64,000 bases of DNA, taken from Gracilaria domingensis (lineage: Eukaryota > Rhodophyta > Florideophyceae > Gracilariales > Gracilariaceae). The notes below the pieces were generated by a model. It was given only the letters and a program-made list of their open reading frames with translations. It was not told the origin of the DNA and did not search any database. The DNA lies in contig VCMS01000055.1 in assembly GCA_022539475.1 (NCBI GenBank), forward strand, positions 62,001 through 126,000. The letters run 5' to 3'. Both the position numbers and the translations under genes were made by a program. Below, piece after piece: positions 46,178 through 55,851 of the stretch. Within the stretch, counting starts at the first letter, position 1; every line of letters starts with the position of its first letter.

Positions 46178-46399
46178 TCATTGTTCCTGTTTTCTTCGGC
46201 TTTTTACTCTCTCTTCCAGTTCGTGAAACTCTTGTCTTCTTTCTTCTCTTCTTTGCAGTTCCAGGCGCTTTGCCGTCTCATAAAAAGTCTCATCCCCTAT
46301 ACGAACATAAATCATGAACAGCTCCATAGAAGCGCCGAGCAGGAATGCCGCTGGGATCACCCTGATCAAAGTTCCGCGGAGGGGAACTCTGTCTGTCAT
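46178..46399 (-). CDS. UQCC5: UQCC5/SMIM4-like complex III assembly protein, 73 aa
   Basis: A one-pass inner mitochondrial membrane protein. The sequence RVIPAAFLLGASMELFMIYV is followed by RIGDETFYETAKRLELQRRE, which parallels human SMIM4/UQCC5 (a hydrophobic segment ending GGTMEW.MIKVRVG, then QETFYDVYRRKASER). The key elements ME..MI.VR.G.ETFY are in the same order and spacing. The last 40 residues form a charged helix. Human UQCC5 takes part in cytochrome b maturation and complex III assembly. The length (73) matches human (70). The start is an ATG at 46399. Confidence 0.8.
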   Translation of the reverse strand: MTDRVPLRGTLIRVIPAAFLLGASMELFMIYVRIGDETFYETAKRLELQRREERRQEFHELEERVKSRRKQEQ

Positions 46400-46829
46400 A
46401 TTTATGCTTTGAGTATCGAGCGTTGTTTGCGGAAGAAAGTTCTGAATGGTATAGTCGATCTCCCAACGATATATACTGGGCTAGGTGTTAGACGTAGATT
46501 GCGCATTAGTTTATCATTACGCTCGTAAACCAAGCGGCAGACTGGATGTGGTCCTAACGTCCCTCAAGACTTGCGTGATATTGCTCCGAAGAAGGGCAAC
46601 CAGAGCTATTTGTCAGCAGCTCTTCACTCTCTTCGCCAACATCAGCGGGAGAAATTGGCGGGTTGATGGCATGCTTTGCTTCAAAGATTTCAGGGTTCTG
46701 TCAAATTGATCTCTGTAATAACTACTACAGTTCGTGCTACCAAGGGTAGTCTTTTGCTCGGTCGAGAAAACTGCAAAATCAAATGTTTTGACAGGCTGTA
46801 AAATTCCACACTTCTAACCCGAGGTTCTG

Positions 46830-47018
46830 ACGAGTCAGGAGTTTGGACTCGGGACTCGTGACTGCACGCACCCGTTACACCAAGAGTAGATACCTCGGCA
46901 CCTGTGATAGTCACCTGTGCACTCTGCGATGCGACTTGGGAACTGTTCAGAGGTATAAGGATATCCTTAGGATACCTGTAGCGTAGTACGAATTCCGAAG
47001 GTTTCTTCATACCTTCGG
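46830..47018. repeat. cluster of three short hairpins
   Basis: ACGAGTC/GACTCGT (46830-46836 with 46853-46859); AGGTAT/ATACCT (46951-46956 with 46972-46977) enclosing the palindrome AAGGATATCCTT; and CCGAAGGT/ACCTTCGG (46995-47002 with 47011-47018). This could be part of a structured RNA or chance; no strand is favoured. Confidence 0.35.
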
Positions 47019-47885
47019 TAACTTCTGGTCACGTATCTGAAGCCGCTTGTCGGCCCTCTTTGTCCTCATTTATGGGCGGGCTCATTTCTAGAATGGGTGC
47101 TCGGGAAGAAGCATCGAAGCGCTTATGCTCTTCAAGCGCCCAATCTCGGTAGGCTACAGTTCGGTATGTCCTGTGACCGCGCACGAGCGTAAGCGCTTAA
47201 TCCGCAAAAGCAGCTATTACGCGCCTGAGACCAGGGAGAAGGTAACTGGTGAAGCCTCAGAGACAAGTGACGGCGATCGACGCTCGTGGGTGGGCCAGAC
47301 AGGAGGATAGAAGGAGAGCGACAAGCGCGAAAGGCCCGTGAGTGAAAAGCAAGATCATGGGTGCGTGTAATCTGCGACTAGCCTTGGAACTGCATGTCAC
47401 GGCGCTTTTCTTCCAATATCCAATCCAGTGTTTCTTTGTTACAGGCCAGCATCATAGTCTGTTTGCTGGGGACAGAGGAATGATCTGATGATGGAAGGAT
47501 CTACGTGTATTTGGCTTCTTCGTTGTGGATTTGCTGTTGTTTTCTATCTTTCGCCCTTGCTCTACTTTCTTTCCCCTTTGATGTGAGCTGGTCTACGAAG
47601 GTCTAACAGTAAGGTGCAGACAAAACACAGGGAGAAAGAGTATCCGAAGAACGCTTAGAACACTCTCCTGTTCTCCGGTGTGAGTACTCCACAGAGTTTT
47701 CCGCGTGAGCCACGAAGGCACGAAGCGAGCGACAGTGGTAAGCAGATACAAGATAGTTTTGTGAGGTGTAACTTCATTGAAGCTTCGCTGGCGCCTTCTT
47801 CCACGCAACAAGCGCGCTCGCGCTGGTGCCGCCGCACGTGAGAGCGCAATTTGCGCATCTCATCCGCCGCCGGCGCGCGCACGTG

Positions 47886-48036
47886 ATTGGCCGGTGCAAA
47901 CGGTCTGGCTGCAATAGTGCGCCAATCACTAGCGGCAGATAGAACGAGATAACGCGCACGCGCCACGATCTTTCGTACGGACCTGTCCTTGCGCCAATCA
48001 GCAAGTCGCTTGGCGCCCCGCTTCCGCGCATATAAG
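47886..48036 (+). promoter_or_regulatory. promoter with three CCAAT boxes and a TATA box
   Basis: An inverted CCAAT at 47886-47890, CCAAT at 47922-47926 and 47994-47998, then TATAAG at 48031-48036, about 115 bp before the ATG at 48146. This is the clearest Pol II promoter in the window and suggests strong expression of the plastid protein downstream. Confidence 0.6.
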
Positions 48037-48145
48037 GTCTCCCGCGTTGCTGCCGACAAGTTAGTTTCTAGTCTGACGCCGCCGTTGTTGTATCTCCTCT
48101 CCCGTGCTTCTGTACCAGGTACCTTTCTTGTTCGTCCACTTCACA

Positions 48146-49033
48146 ATGGCCTTCATCATCTCCACTTCGCTTCCCTGCCGCCGCAATACGACTTCAAAAA
48201 CCACCCTCAGACCGCGGAGAACTCCCTTTGCTACGGCAGCAGCCCCTCAGCAGCAGCAGCCTTCGAACCTCTTCTCCAACAACGCTTCCGTCAAGAAGCC
48301 ACACAAGAAGGCCTCTGCCCATGTCGTCGACTCCAGAGTCGCCTCTCGAGTAGAAGCTCACCACTGGATTGTCGTCAAGAATACCAGCCTGAGAATCTTT
48401 GAGCGCGCTGCCGTCGCTCAGGCTGACCTCGCACACCAGGTTGACTCCCGTACTCATTCTGGCGCCTTGCACAGGTGGTTGTTGAGAGAGGCAGAGGACC
48501 CGACACATCTTTTCGTCAACCCTACTGTGCCGGGTTCCGACGTGCGATATGTGGTTATGGAGGCTTTCGACAGACAAGACAATGCGGTAGAGAACCAGCT
48601 AGTCATGAGGAGATGGCTCAGTGCCGTTGAGCGAGTCGGACGTCTTATGGACGCTGTCCAGATTCAAACCCTGCATTATGAGAATGCGTTTACTTCAAAG
48701 GTCCATGACGTCCAGTTTGACCCTCACCACAACATTGTTGTCATGGAGTCCATTAATGTCGATATCACCCAGGATGATGCTGTTGATCATGTGTTCGACG
48801 CTCTACGTCGTAGCGCCGAGAGAAGTGTTTCGGCAGGTGAATGCTTAGAGTTTTGTGTACTTTATGCCCCGAATGAACATGGTTTCTTCAAGACTATCGA
48901 GGTCTTCAAGAATGTCGCCGCCCTTCAATCTCACATGAATGGAACTGATGTTTCCACTGTGCAGGAAATTACTCCGTACCTCATTCAAGGTAACAGAAAC
49001 AGACAGACTTTCAAGCCTGTCATGTTCACCTAA
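48146..49033 (+). CDS. plastid-targeted protein with two ABM-like domains, 295 aa
   Basis: MAFIISTSLPCRRNTTSKTT and the following Arg/Thr-rich, acid-free stretch to about residue 45 form a typical primary-plastid transit peptide with an early Phe. The mature protein looks like two ferredoxin-like halves of the antibiotic-biosynthesis-monooxygenase (ABM) kind. The first (about 68-170) has HWIVVKNTSLRIFERAAVAQ and YVVMEAFDRQDNAVENQLVM. The second (about 188-290) has HNIVVMESINVDITQDDAVD, CLEFCVLYAPNEHGFFKTIE and VFKNVAALQSHMNGTDV. ABM proteins act on small aromatic or haem-like substrates, but no catalytic residue can be fixed here. No intron. Served by the CCAAT/TATA promoter upstream. Confidence 0.65.
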   Translation: MAFIISTSLPCRRNTTSKTTLRPRRTPFATAAAPQQQQPSNLFSNNASVKKPHKKASAHVVDSRVASRVEAHHWIVVKNTSLRIFERAAVAQADLAHQVDSRTHSGALHRWLLREAEDPTHLFVNPTVPGSDVRYVVMEAFDRQDNAVENQLVMRRWLSAVERVGRLMDAVQIQTLHYENAFTSKVHDVQFDPHHNIVVMESINVDITQDDAVDHVFDALRRSAERSVSAGECLEFCVLYAPNEHGFFKTIEVFKNVAALQSHMNGTDVSTVQEITPYLIQGNRNRQTFKPVMFT

Positions 49034-49359
49034 GCTTTCAACCTTGCCCAAGGCGCTGCTGCTTGGTGCAGAAGCTTGTCGATATTTTCCACTTAACAGT
49101 CATTCATATTGTTACACCTTCACTTGTTCATACTGAGCGATTTGACACAAATTCTCGTACATAACGCTCACAAATCTGTGCAATTGAAACCATTAGCATT
49201 GTAAATAGATTTATTCACAACACTTCTGCTTCCTTGTACCCAAGGGTGCATTCTCAGTTTCTTTATCTCCAGTGCTTGACTTCAGTAGCTCACGATTGCT
49301 TATGTGATTCAATACGGAAAGTAGCCGTACAAGAGCTGGAGAGTTTCTGATTTTCATCC
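49034..49359. other. convergent 3' region between the ABM and NSE4 genes
   Basis: 326 bp, AT-rich, with only short frames. It holds both 3' UTRs. Confidence 0.4.
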
Positions 49360-50367
49360 TCAGAATGCTGCGGAATCCATTTCGTCTTCCATTTGACCGT
49401 TCTCGTCGTACGCTTCTAGTTCCTGCAACCGTGCATCCTCGTTCATTCTTGTCTTTGGAGGGAAAAGACACTTTCGAATATTGTGCTTGCGAATCATTTC
49501 TTGCCACAAATTTCTGTCAAAACCCATGATGAACTGTGAATTACTTATCTTTTCTTCACCATCTTGGCGTGCTCGACTCCCCTCATCCATTTCATCGGCC
49601 ATGGGATTGATATATCGAATCATAGGTTCACCTTCACTCTTGAGATCAAGAGATGCAAACTTCTCTTTGACGAGAAAAGAAGAATGGAAAACGTTTTCCA
49701 CAGAGCGAGGAAAGCTGTTCGGGTCGATGACAAACAACCAGAAATTGCAGCGTTTCCTTCGTTGCAATTCTCGTTTCATTTCTGCGACCTGTTTATCAGT
49801 TTCAGTTTCTTCCATGTCCGTAGGTTTCAGTTGGTTCGGCTTTGTCGCTGGACCTCCCTTCTTAACTCTTTCAGCTCTCTTCCGCTCTCTAACTTTTCTG
49901 ACCTCATCTTTCGGCTGGTTTCCGAAATGCGTATCCAAGGAGTGGAATGTCCTCCACCTGTTGAACACGCTTCGCCCAATATCTAGAAAGTTGACCGAAA
50001 CTTGTTGGCTTTGTTCGTCTTCCTCATCATACTTGTCAGCATTGGCGCGACGCAACTTTGCAATGAGGTTATCCGTGAATGTGGCGATATCGTAGACGCG
50101 CAATCCAGTTTGCAGTTGTTCGGCCTGGCGCTTGGAATAGATTCCAAGCTTATGAAAAATCTGCGCGTCGACGAGCGCCTGGTCTGCAGTTTTTGCTTTC
50201 TGCAGATTCTCCACGGATTTGACGAAATGTTCTTTAAGATTCTCTGAACGTAGATCAGTTGCTTCTTCCTTATCCGCGTCAACTTGCTGTTGATGTTCGC
50301 GTAGTTCCTTGAGAACGATTGTGGCCTTTCTTCGGTTTTCTACAGCCTCTTGATTGACCTGACTCAT
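49360..50367 (-). CDS. NSE4: NSE4, SMC5/6 complex kleisin subunit, 335 aa
   Basis: The kleisin of the SMC5/6 complex, which resolves recombination intermediates. The C-terminal winged-helix motif is clear: NFWLFVIDPNSFPRSVENVF, then HSSFLVKEKFASLDLKSEGE and PMIRYINP. The N-terminal part (KATIVLKELREHQQQVDADK, then LKEHFVKSVENLQKAKTADQ) fits the Nse4 N-domain that contacts SMC6, and GRSVFNRWRTFHSLDTHFG fits the Nse3/EID-binding segment. The first in-frame ATG is 50367 (MSQVNQEAVENRRK). The tail is acidic and Met-rich. No intron is needed. Confidence 0.88.
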   Translation of the reverse strand: MSQVNQEAVENRRKATIVLKELREHQQQVDADKEEATDLRSENLKEHFVKSVENLQKAKTADQALVDAQIFHKLGIYSKRQAEQLQTGLRVYDIATFTDNLIAKLRRANADKYDEEDEQSQQVSVNFLDIGRSVFNRWRTFHSLDTHFGNQPKDEVRKVRERKRAERVKKGGPATKPNQLKPTDMEETETDKQVAEMKRELQRRKRCNFWLFVIDPNSFPRSVENVFHSSFLVKEKFASLDLKSEGEPMIRYINPMADEMDEGSRARQDGEEKISNSQFIMGFDRNLWQEMIRKHNIRKCLFPPKTRMNEDARLQELEAYDENGQMEDEMDSAAF

Positions 50368-53109
50368 TTTGTAGAACTTGGAGTGAGAATGAATCAAAGG
50401 GGAAACGAGATTCTGCTTGTTCCCTAACGGCTGTTCACCCAAGTTCTGTAGAGTCGCGGTGCCCAACTACGACGGTTTCCGTTCAGGAGCAACAGCGACG
50501 GTGCACCGTTGATGACTCGACCGTGGTGCTTTCGCGCCAAATGCAGTCGACGTGGGCAGACCGGATTTCAGTAAGAGTTCACAAGTACACGTAGCAACCG
50601 GAATAAAACTGACAATTTTCGAGAACAAACCTGCGAATTGTGACAACCCCACGTAATACACACTGTTGTACGTGTAAACTCGAGCATTGAAGTTTGTCGT
50701 CCATCTGATTTCGACCGGGCCTCATCGATACAGGATAGGACAGAGCTCCCAATCGCATGGAGCCTTTCCGCCTTCGAGTCTACAGCGCTGTGTGAGCCGC
50801 GTTCGACTTTTCGCTTGGCGAAGCGATGAGCCCTCCTCAGGCTCCTTGATCTCGAGCGGGCAGCAACACTAAGAAAACGACGAGAGGTCGCTGATCGTCA
50901 CTCTGTCTTGCACGGCTTGGTCACTAAGGAATCGAAGTCAGGCTCGTGTTTGTGGAAGCTGCATGTTCAGTCCCATTTCATCGTGTTGGATTTCCTCAAC
51001 CATTCGGTAGCTAAGGGCCCACTCTCCGAGCCTACATAATTTCCCACTGGCTGGAGCCCTGGGCCCATAACTGTCGAATGGAAGAGAGAAATCTATTGTT
51101 GTTTATTCTAAGGGTGCGCTACATATCATTGTCTTTAGTGTGTTGACCTAAAGGTACGGACTTTTCACATCATAGCTCTTTCGTATACTTGCCTCTCTGT
51201 GTCGGTTAGATGTCTTTATTATCTACTTTTGGGGACCAAATGACGGATTCCTCTGCCATCCAGCAGGCTAGGGCTCATGTCTCCCGCCCAGTTTAGAGCT
51301 GGTGACACGGGCCCATAACCTGTTGGCTGACACAGCGATTCCAGTTTGTTTGGATCATCCAGAGCACGATAGAAACTGTGGGAGTCTAACACATCGTTCG
51401 GCATATGGTCAACGCGTTGGATTGATTAGATGAGAGCTACGCTGCGACTTTCATTCTACCTACACCGAATTTTACGAGTCTTAGGTGTTTTTACTTCTTA
51501 TTTGTGGTGAGGCAATAAACTTATATGGTATATGGTTTCAGAAGTTTTCATTGCCCCAGGATGATGTGGGACGGGGTGCCGACATTAGCAACCAGTTGTG
51601 TACTCAGTATTCAGTGCGAACTCGACCGATGCTTCTCTACTAAGCCGAAAACTCTGCTCTCTTTCGCGACGACGAATCATCCTTCATCTTGCGTATCAGC
51701 CACAACTGGGAACCTTCTTCTTCTTCTTTAATGCGGACAGCAATCTCTAATTTTTAGGTTGTAGTAAAACATTCACTACAGAATGTTTGCCGACGCTGGA
51801 AATGCTAACAATCTATGTTGGTGATGTCTAGTCAACTCTAGAAGACTTTAAGTTCTGCCGCTCAACTATCGGAGGTAATATTTCCCGGCGAGTAGCTTTT
51901 GTCAACGGATAGCGTAGAACACATGTTGATTAACCTTCATGCTTGCCTCTTCTCCCCCGGGCCATTCCTCGAGCGTATTTGCTCGCCATTTTCCCCTACT
52001 GTTTTGGAACATTTGTTTCAACGTCTGAAACTGACCACATGCGAAGTTCCTAAGGAATGTGTAACAGCCTGAGTGACAGCATCGCCTCTCTGTTGAGGTC
52101 GATTTCGTAGTGCCGTGATGTCATAGAATCTACGCTTGCTTTGCTAACTAAAGCAATTGACCACATCGGGCATGCGTTGCAAGTTAAATCCGACTACGAT
52201 AGAGGAGTTCAAGCTCAAGAACCATAAAAGAATTGGTTCACGTGATTTAAAATGGATACAAAGTGAACGAATTCACTCGCTAAGCAAGGAAAACGAGGCG
52301 AAACGTAATTTTCATCCCCATCCTATATGTTGACATCGTGGGTTCATTGATGCGCATCAGGCGTATTCGGATGATGGTTGTCGGAAGATGCCATGATTTT
52401 ACTTCCAAGGACTTCATAGACTCAGTTTCATCACGGTCCTAACCAAGGTTTCGTGTTCTTTGATGGGCGAATCTCAGGTGATCTGTGCTGGTCTCGTAGT
52501 TGAGGATGCAAAAAGGTGGGTGTTAAGGTGGATGAATGCTTTACACGGCACTAGGGAACCAGAGGTCACACTAAAAGGATCAGCTATGACTAAAAGCTAT
52601 AGTCGGATGATATCAACCCAAAGAAGCCCAGTTAGATACTGGTTGTGCCTCACCTTCAAATGGTACAATGGTGTAAGTACTTGCGAGCATAATAAAGCAT
52701 ATAGACAAAACTGACAACTCAATTGTTGATGATGTAGACTTCTCCGCACAAACATCCCTTATGGCAAAACTGGGAGGTGAACGTATGCGGTGGTCGCTTC
52801 CAAATCATGTTGAAGCAAGTGCATGGCACAGCCTCACATAATTAGCATACCGACGCTAAATGAATGATTGCAGCAACATAGCCGATCTCGAACGCGCGTT
52901 GAACTTGAGTTGGTCGAAAAGGACCATTTCAAGTTATATCTCCGAATCTCAACAACTTTCGACAGGATGCGTACTATTTGCCGTATGAGATAATCGATGA
53001 TGACTTTAGAACAGAGAATGAAGAGTGGGTGAAAGCCAAAGATTTCTTGCTTTCTCGTGCATATCGCGGGAATGAAGGATGAACATGAAAAACCGTTGTA
53101 CCGCTACAG
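50368..53109. other. 2.7-kb region without a supported gene
   Basis: The largest gene-free stretch of the window. It holds the NSE4 promoter on the left. No frame reaches 90 codons with family features, and no tRNA, rRNA, 5S or U6-like motif is recognised. The word GGGCCCATAAC occurs twice (near 51062 and 51308) in diverged surroundings. Possible contents are an RNA gene, decayed DNA or an unseen intron-rich gene. Confidence 0.5.
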
Positions 53110-53937
53110 TCATTCCGGGAAAGAGGGTGGATTATGTTTCAAGAAGTTCTTGAACGAGCACATCTCTTCATCATGGGCAAAGTGCGACGCTCCCAAAATG
53201 TTGGCAGTGGCAACTGCAGATTCAAGACTATCCTGTACCTCGGACAGAGTCACGTTTAACTTATCCAAGTTTTCTATGGCTCTGGTGGTCTTTCTCGCTT
53301 GATGATTGTTTACGTCCATCGCTTGCTTCAGCCTGACTGACTTCTCATGAGCCGTTACTATCAAGGCCATAATCTCCTTTTGACGGTCAATGACTTCTTT
53401 CATCTGCTTTCCACCTGTGCAAGCCTCCATCATCTTCTTCACGGCTTCATAGTCAAGTCCTAGCCGGGCCCATCTTTCTTGCTCCACCCGTACATCAGCC
53501 TCGCTTGTTTGCCTAAAGTCATCCAGTGACGAACGCTTCTCACTGGCTTCGCCGATAATTTGATCGATACGATCACGTTCTACTTCGGCAGAATCTCCTG
53601 GACTGGCTGTCATATCCGTGGATTGAGGGCTAGGACTAGGTAAAGTTTCATTACTTGAAGGCAGTAATCCTTTTTCTCCCGCACTTGAGATTAGATCTCC
53701 AATACGACTCCGCAACTCGTGCATCATCTGAGCGCCCTGCAGTGCGGACGAGACATCTTCTGGAGGGGCCGGTGGCAACAGGGGTTGTGGAACTGGTAGA
53801 GATCGGGACATCTCCAAAAGCTTCTCGGCTTCACCTTGCTCATTTTCTCTGCTACGGGTTCCGGCAACGACATGAACACCTTCGCCTTCAGGGATCGCCA
53901 AGCCCCTCTGCGTTTCACTGCTTTGCTCTTGGCCCAT
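53110..53937 (-). CDS. BORCS5-like N-myristoylated coiled-coil protein, 275 aa
   Basis: MGQEQSSETQRG begins with a good N-myristoylation site (Gly2, Ser6), closely resembling the MGSEQSSE start of BORCS5 (myrlysin), the lysosome-anchored subunit of the BORC complex that recruits Arl8 and kinesin. Residues 30-110 are Pro/Ser-rich. From about 120 to 255 the protein is helical, with coiled-coil stretches (VERDRIDQIIGEASEKRSSL, then KQMKEVIDRQKEIMALIVTA and AIENLDKLNVTLSEVQDSLE). The C-terminal DEEMCSFKNFLKHNP is short and specific-looking. The match rests mainly on the N-terminus and helical layout, so another myristoylated coiled-coil protein is possible. Divergent from the small gene at 54056. 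Confidence 0.5.
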   Translation of the reverse strand: MGQEQSSETQRGLAIPEGEGVHVVAGTRSRENEQGEAEKLLEMSRSLPVPQPLLPPAPPEDVSSALQGAQMMHELRSRIGDLISSAGEKGLLPSSNETLPSPSPQSTDMTASPGDSAEVERDRIDQIIGEASEKRSSLDDFRQTSEADVRVEQERWARLGLDYEAVKKMMEACTGGKQMKEVIDRQKEIMALIVTAHEKSVRLKQAMDVNNHQARKTTRAIENLDKLNVTLSEVQDSLESAVATANILGASHFAHDEEMCSFKNFLKHNPPSFPE

Positions 53938-54055
53938 TCATTCGGTATTCATGAAAGCAAGAAGGATATGATTATGTGGAGCAGATTTATGTGTAGACTA
54001 GTGAGATTCAACAAAGGGTCATGAGTCCGGGCTTGTACGTTTCAACACAGAAACA

Positions 54056-54479
54056 ATGGCACTTAAGTTCCAAAGCGGCAGAGTTAGGTCGAAGAACATA
54101 TATATTATTCTACGGATCGTCGCTGTGCTTCTGTCGATGGCCAATGCAGTACATTTTGCTCTAGAGCAAGACGTGCGAGGAAGCGATTATCAGGACTACC
54201 TTTGTACCAGATTACCTATTTTTTTATATCCCAGTTTTGCTTCGGGAGAAGGATTACATTCCACAGCACTGGACACGTTCGCATTTGTCCAAAATTGTAG
54301 AAAGCCTATGGGGTGGAATAGCCGTCGGGCAGAAATTTCAGTCTCCACCGAGCACTCTTCGCTGAAGAACGTTTACTCTTGTACACGACGTCTACTACAC
54401 GGGGGGGTATCCTTATAGCCCTCCTAGCCTTCACCTTTGTACTCTCGTCGCTGTCCTACGAGAGAATAAAAACGTGAAA
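54056..54479 (+). CDS. probable two-exon small membrane protein, about 113 aa (model)
   Basis: From 54165 to the stop at 54477-54479 a 105-codon frame has no ATG at its start but reads well as protein: TFVPDYLFFYIPVLLREKDY, then IPQHWTRSHLSKIVESLWGG, FSLHRALFAEERLLLYTTST and a terminal membrane segment GGILIALLAFTFVLSSLSYE with the short basic tail RIKT. It can be joined in phase to ATG 54056 (MALKFQSGR) through an 82-bp intron (donor GTTAGG, acceptor GCTCTAG). An alternative is the unspliced frame from the same ATG to 54418, with a signal-like stretch but no membrane anchor. The family is not recognised. I favour the spliced model because of the clean C-terminal anchor. Confidence 0.4.
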
Positions 54480-54609
54480 TGTCTCTGCAGCAAACATAAG
54501 GAAATCCTTTTACACTTTCTCACATGCGCAGTGCTTCAATTCATGCACGCTGCATAGTGTTTCTGTTGAATGCAGAACGACGAAGAACTTGGTTCTTTTA
54601 GAACGTCGG

Positions 54610-55851
54610 ATGAACGCGAGAGCATCCTCGTTAGGTGCCAGCTCTTCCGAGAAGCTCCCAAGAGTTTACAAGGAAGCTTTCAAACAGTTATACAATACGA
54701 GACGCTGGGGCCCTCGCCTACTTGATGAAACATGTCGTCGATTCAACATCTCTCCTCGAAAAATGTTGCGAACATACGGCGTCCTACTAGTTGTACGCTT
54801 GGCTCGTTCCAAACCTTTTCGCCGAAGAACGTTTAGAAAAGGGGAAGTTCTGGGTGATGACACGCTGAAGAGCGTCCGCGAAACGCTTCTTTCTGCTTCT
54901 TTTTCCCGGTATTCAGACAGACAGCATACAGATTCGTTACTGAACGGAACCCAAATTCAACTCAAGTTGAGGGAAAAGGCCCGCTTCGTTGATCCAGAAA
55001 AGGAAGGAGACACGTTTCATCGCGCTGTCTGCTCCTTGCCACATGCACAAGACGTCTCGGAAGATGTGCGCATAGAAATAGCGAACAAACTTCGTGCTTT
55101 TTACGAGTCAGGCCGTTTTCAATCTGACGGAAAAAAAACGAAACTACAGCCTGTTTCACAACTAACAGAACATTTGACTCGTTATCGACTGTACACGAAC
55201 TATTGGCGGCGTCAGCTGCTGGCAAGACACTCGTCTAATCTATATCTTGATTTGTGCACTTTTGCGAGTGAAGTGTATTCAGACAGACATGCAGTTGATG
55301 CGGGAATCAAAGCTATTACCAGTGCTTTCGAGACAGATATTATGGCACTGAGGTTCGGTCAGGAGTTTCGAGTTTTTGCTAGTCTTCTTCACGGGAAAGC
55401 TTCTTCTTTATGGAAAAAGTTTGTCGCCGCGAAAGGAGACACGAGTAACATAAACTCGGTTGGATTCAGATGGTTTAGGCGAGATGTCAGTGGCGAACGG
55501 ATAGCAGAGGAGGTGGGCTTGGAAGGCATACAGGCTACTCATGAAGACCCTGGGCGTTTGCTGGATTCAAGATATATCAGCAGCGATGACTTGTACCAAG
55601 CGGCGTTAGACCTGGGCAGAGAGGACTCAAAGTATAAGCAAATAAGGCACCTTTTTGAGGCGCTATGCAAAAAGACTTCAGCAGGTGATTGTCGAGAAAC
55701 AGTGAGGATTGTGTGGAAGGCAGGAGGGCTTTCTTGGTTGAGAAGGGCGTTGGTCACCGATATCTGCAAGAAGGCAGAGTTAACTGAAGATGAAGCCCGT
55801 CGTATTCAAAGCTTTGCGCGGGGGTATTTCGCCGCTGGGGACAAGATCTAG
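54610..55851 (+). CDS. unrecognised basic protein, 413 aa
   Basis: A single frame from the first in-frame ATG at 54610 (MNARASSLGASSSEKLPRVY). It is rich in Arg, Lys and aromatic residues, with helical character throughout, for example RVYKEAFKQLYNTRRWGPRL, then NISPRKMLRTYGVLLVVRLA and FASEVYSDRHAVDAGIKAIT. No signal peptide, membrane segment, zinc ligands or nucleotide-binding motif is visible. The frame stays open upstream without an ATG, so an extra 5' exon is possible; a competing ATG at 54570 lies in another frame. Coding character is good (no low complexity, even residue use). A twin-hairpin element begins 58 bp past its stop. Confidence 0.6.
   Translation: MNARASSLGASSSEKLPRVYKEAFKQLYNTRRWGPRLLDETCRRFNISPRKMLRTYGVLLVVRLARSKPFRRRTFRKGEVLGDDTLKSVRETLLSASFSRYSDRQHTDSLLNGTQIQLKLREKARFVDPEKEGDTFHRAVCSLPHAQDVSEDVRIEIANKLRAFYESGRFQSDGKKTKLQPVSQLTEHLTRYRLYTNYWRRQLLARHSSNLYLDLCTFASEVYSDRHAVDAGIKAITSAFETDIMALRFGQEFRVFASLLHGKASSLWKKFVAAKGDTSNINSVGFRWFRRDVSGERIAEEVGLEGIQATHEDPGRLLDSRYISSDDLYQAALDLGREDSKYKQIRHLFEALCKKTSAGDCRETVRIVWKAGGLSWLRRALVTDICKKAELTEDEARRIQSFARGYFAAGDKI

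Larger units (their letters stand above)
46400..48145. other. gene-poor region with hairpins and the promoter of the ABM gene
   Basis: 1746 bp with no supported protein gene. It holds a cluster of inverted repeats at 46.83-47.02 kb and, at the right, a well-formed promoter (separate entries). Confidence 0.5.

Noticed and set aside
47655-48059. 134-codon minus-strand frame before the ABM gene
   Set aside because: It covers the CCAAT/TATA promoter of the opposite gene and has no protein features.
54056-54418. Unspliced 120-aa secreted protein
   Set aside because: It has a signal-like start, but the rest has no character, and the alternative frame over the same bases ends in a clean membrane anchor.
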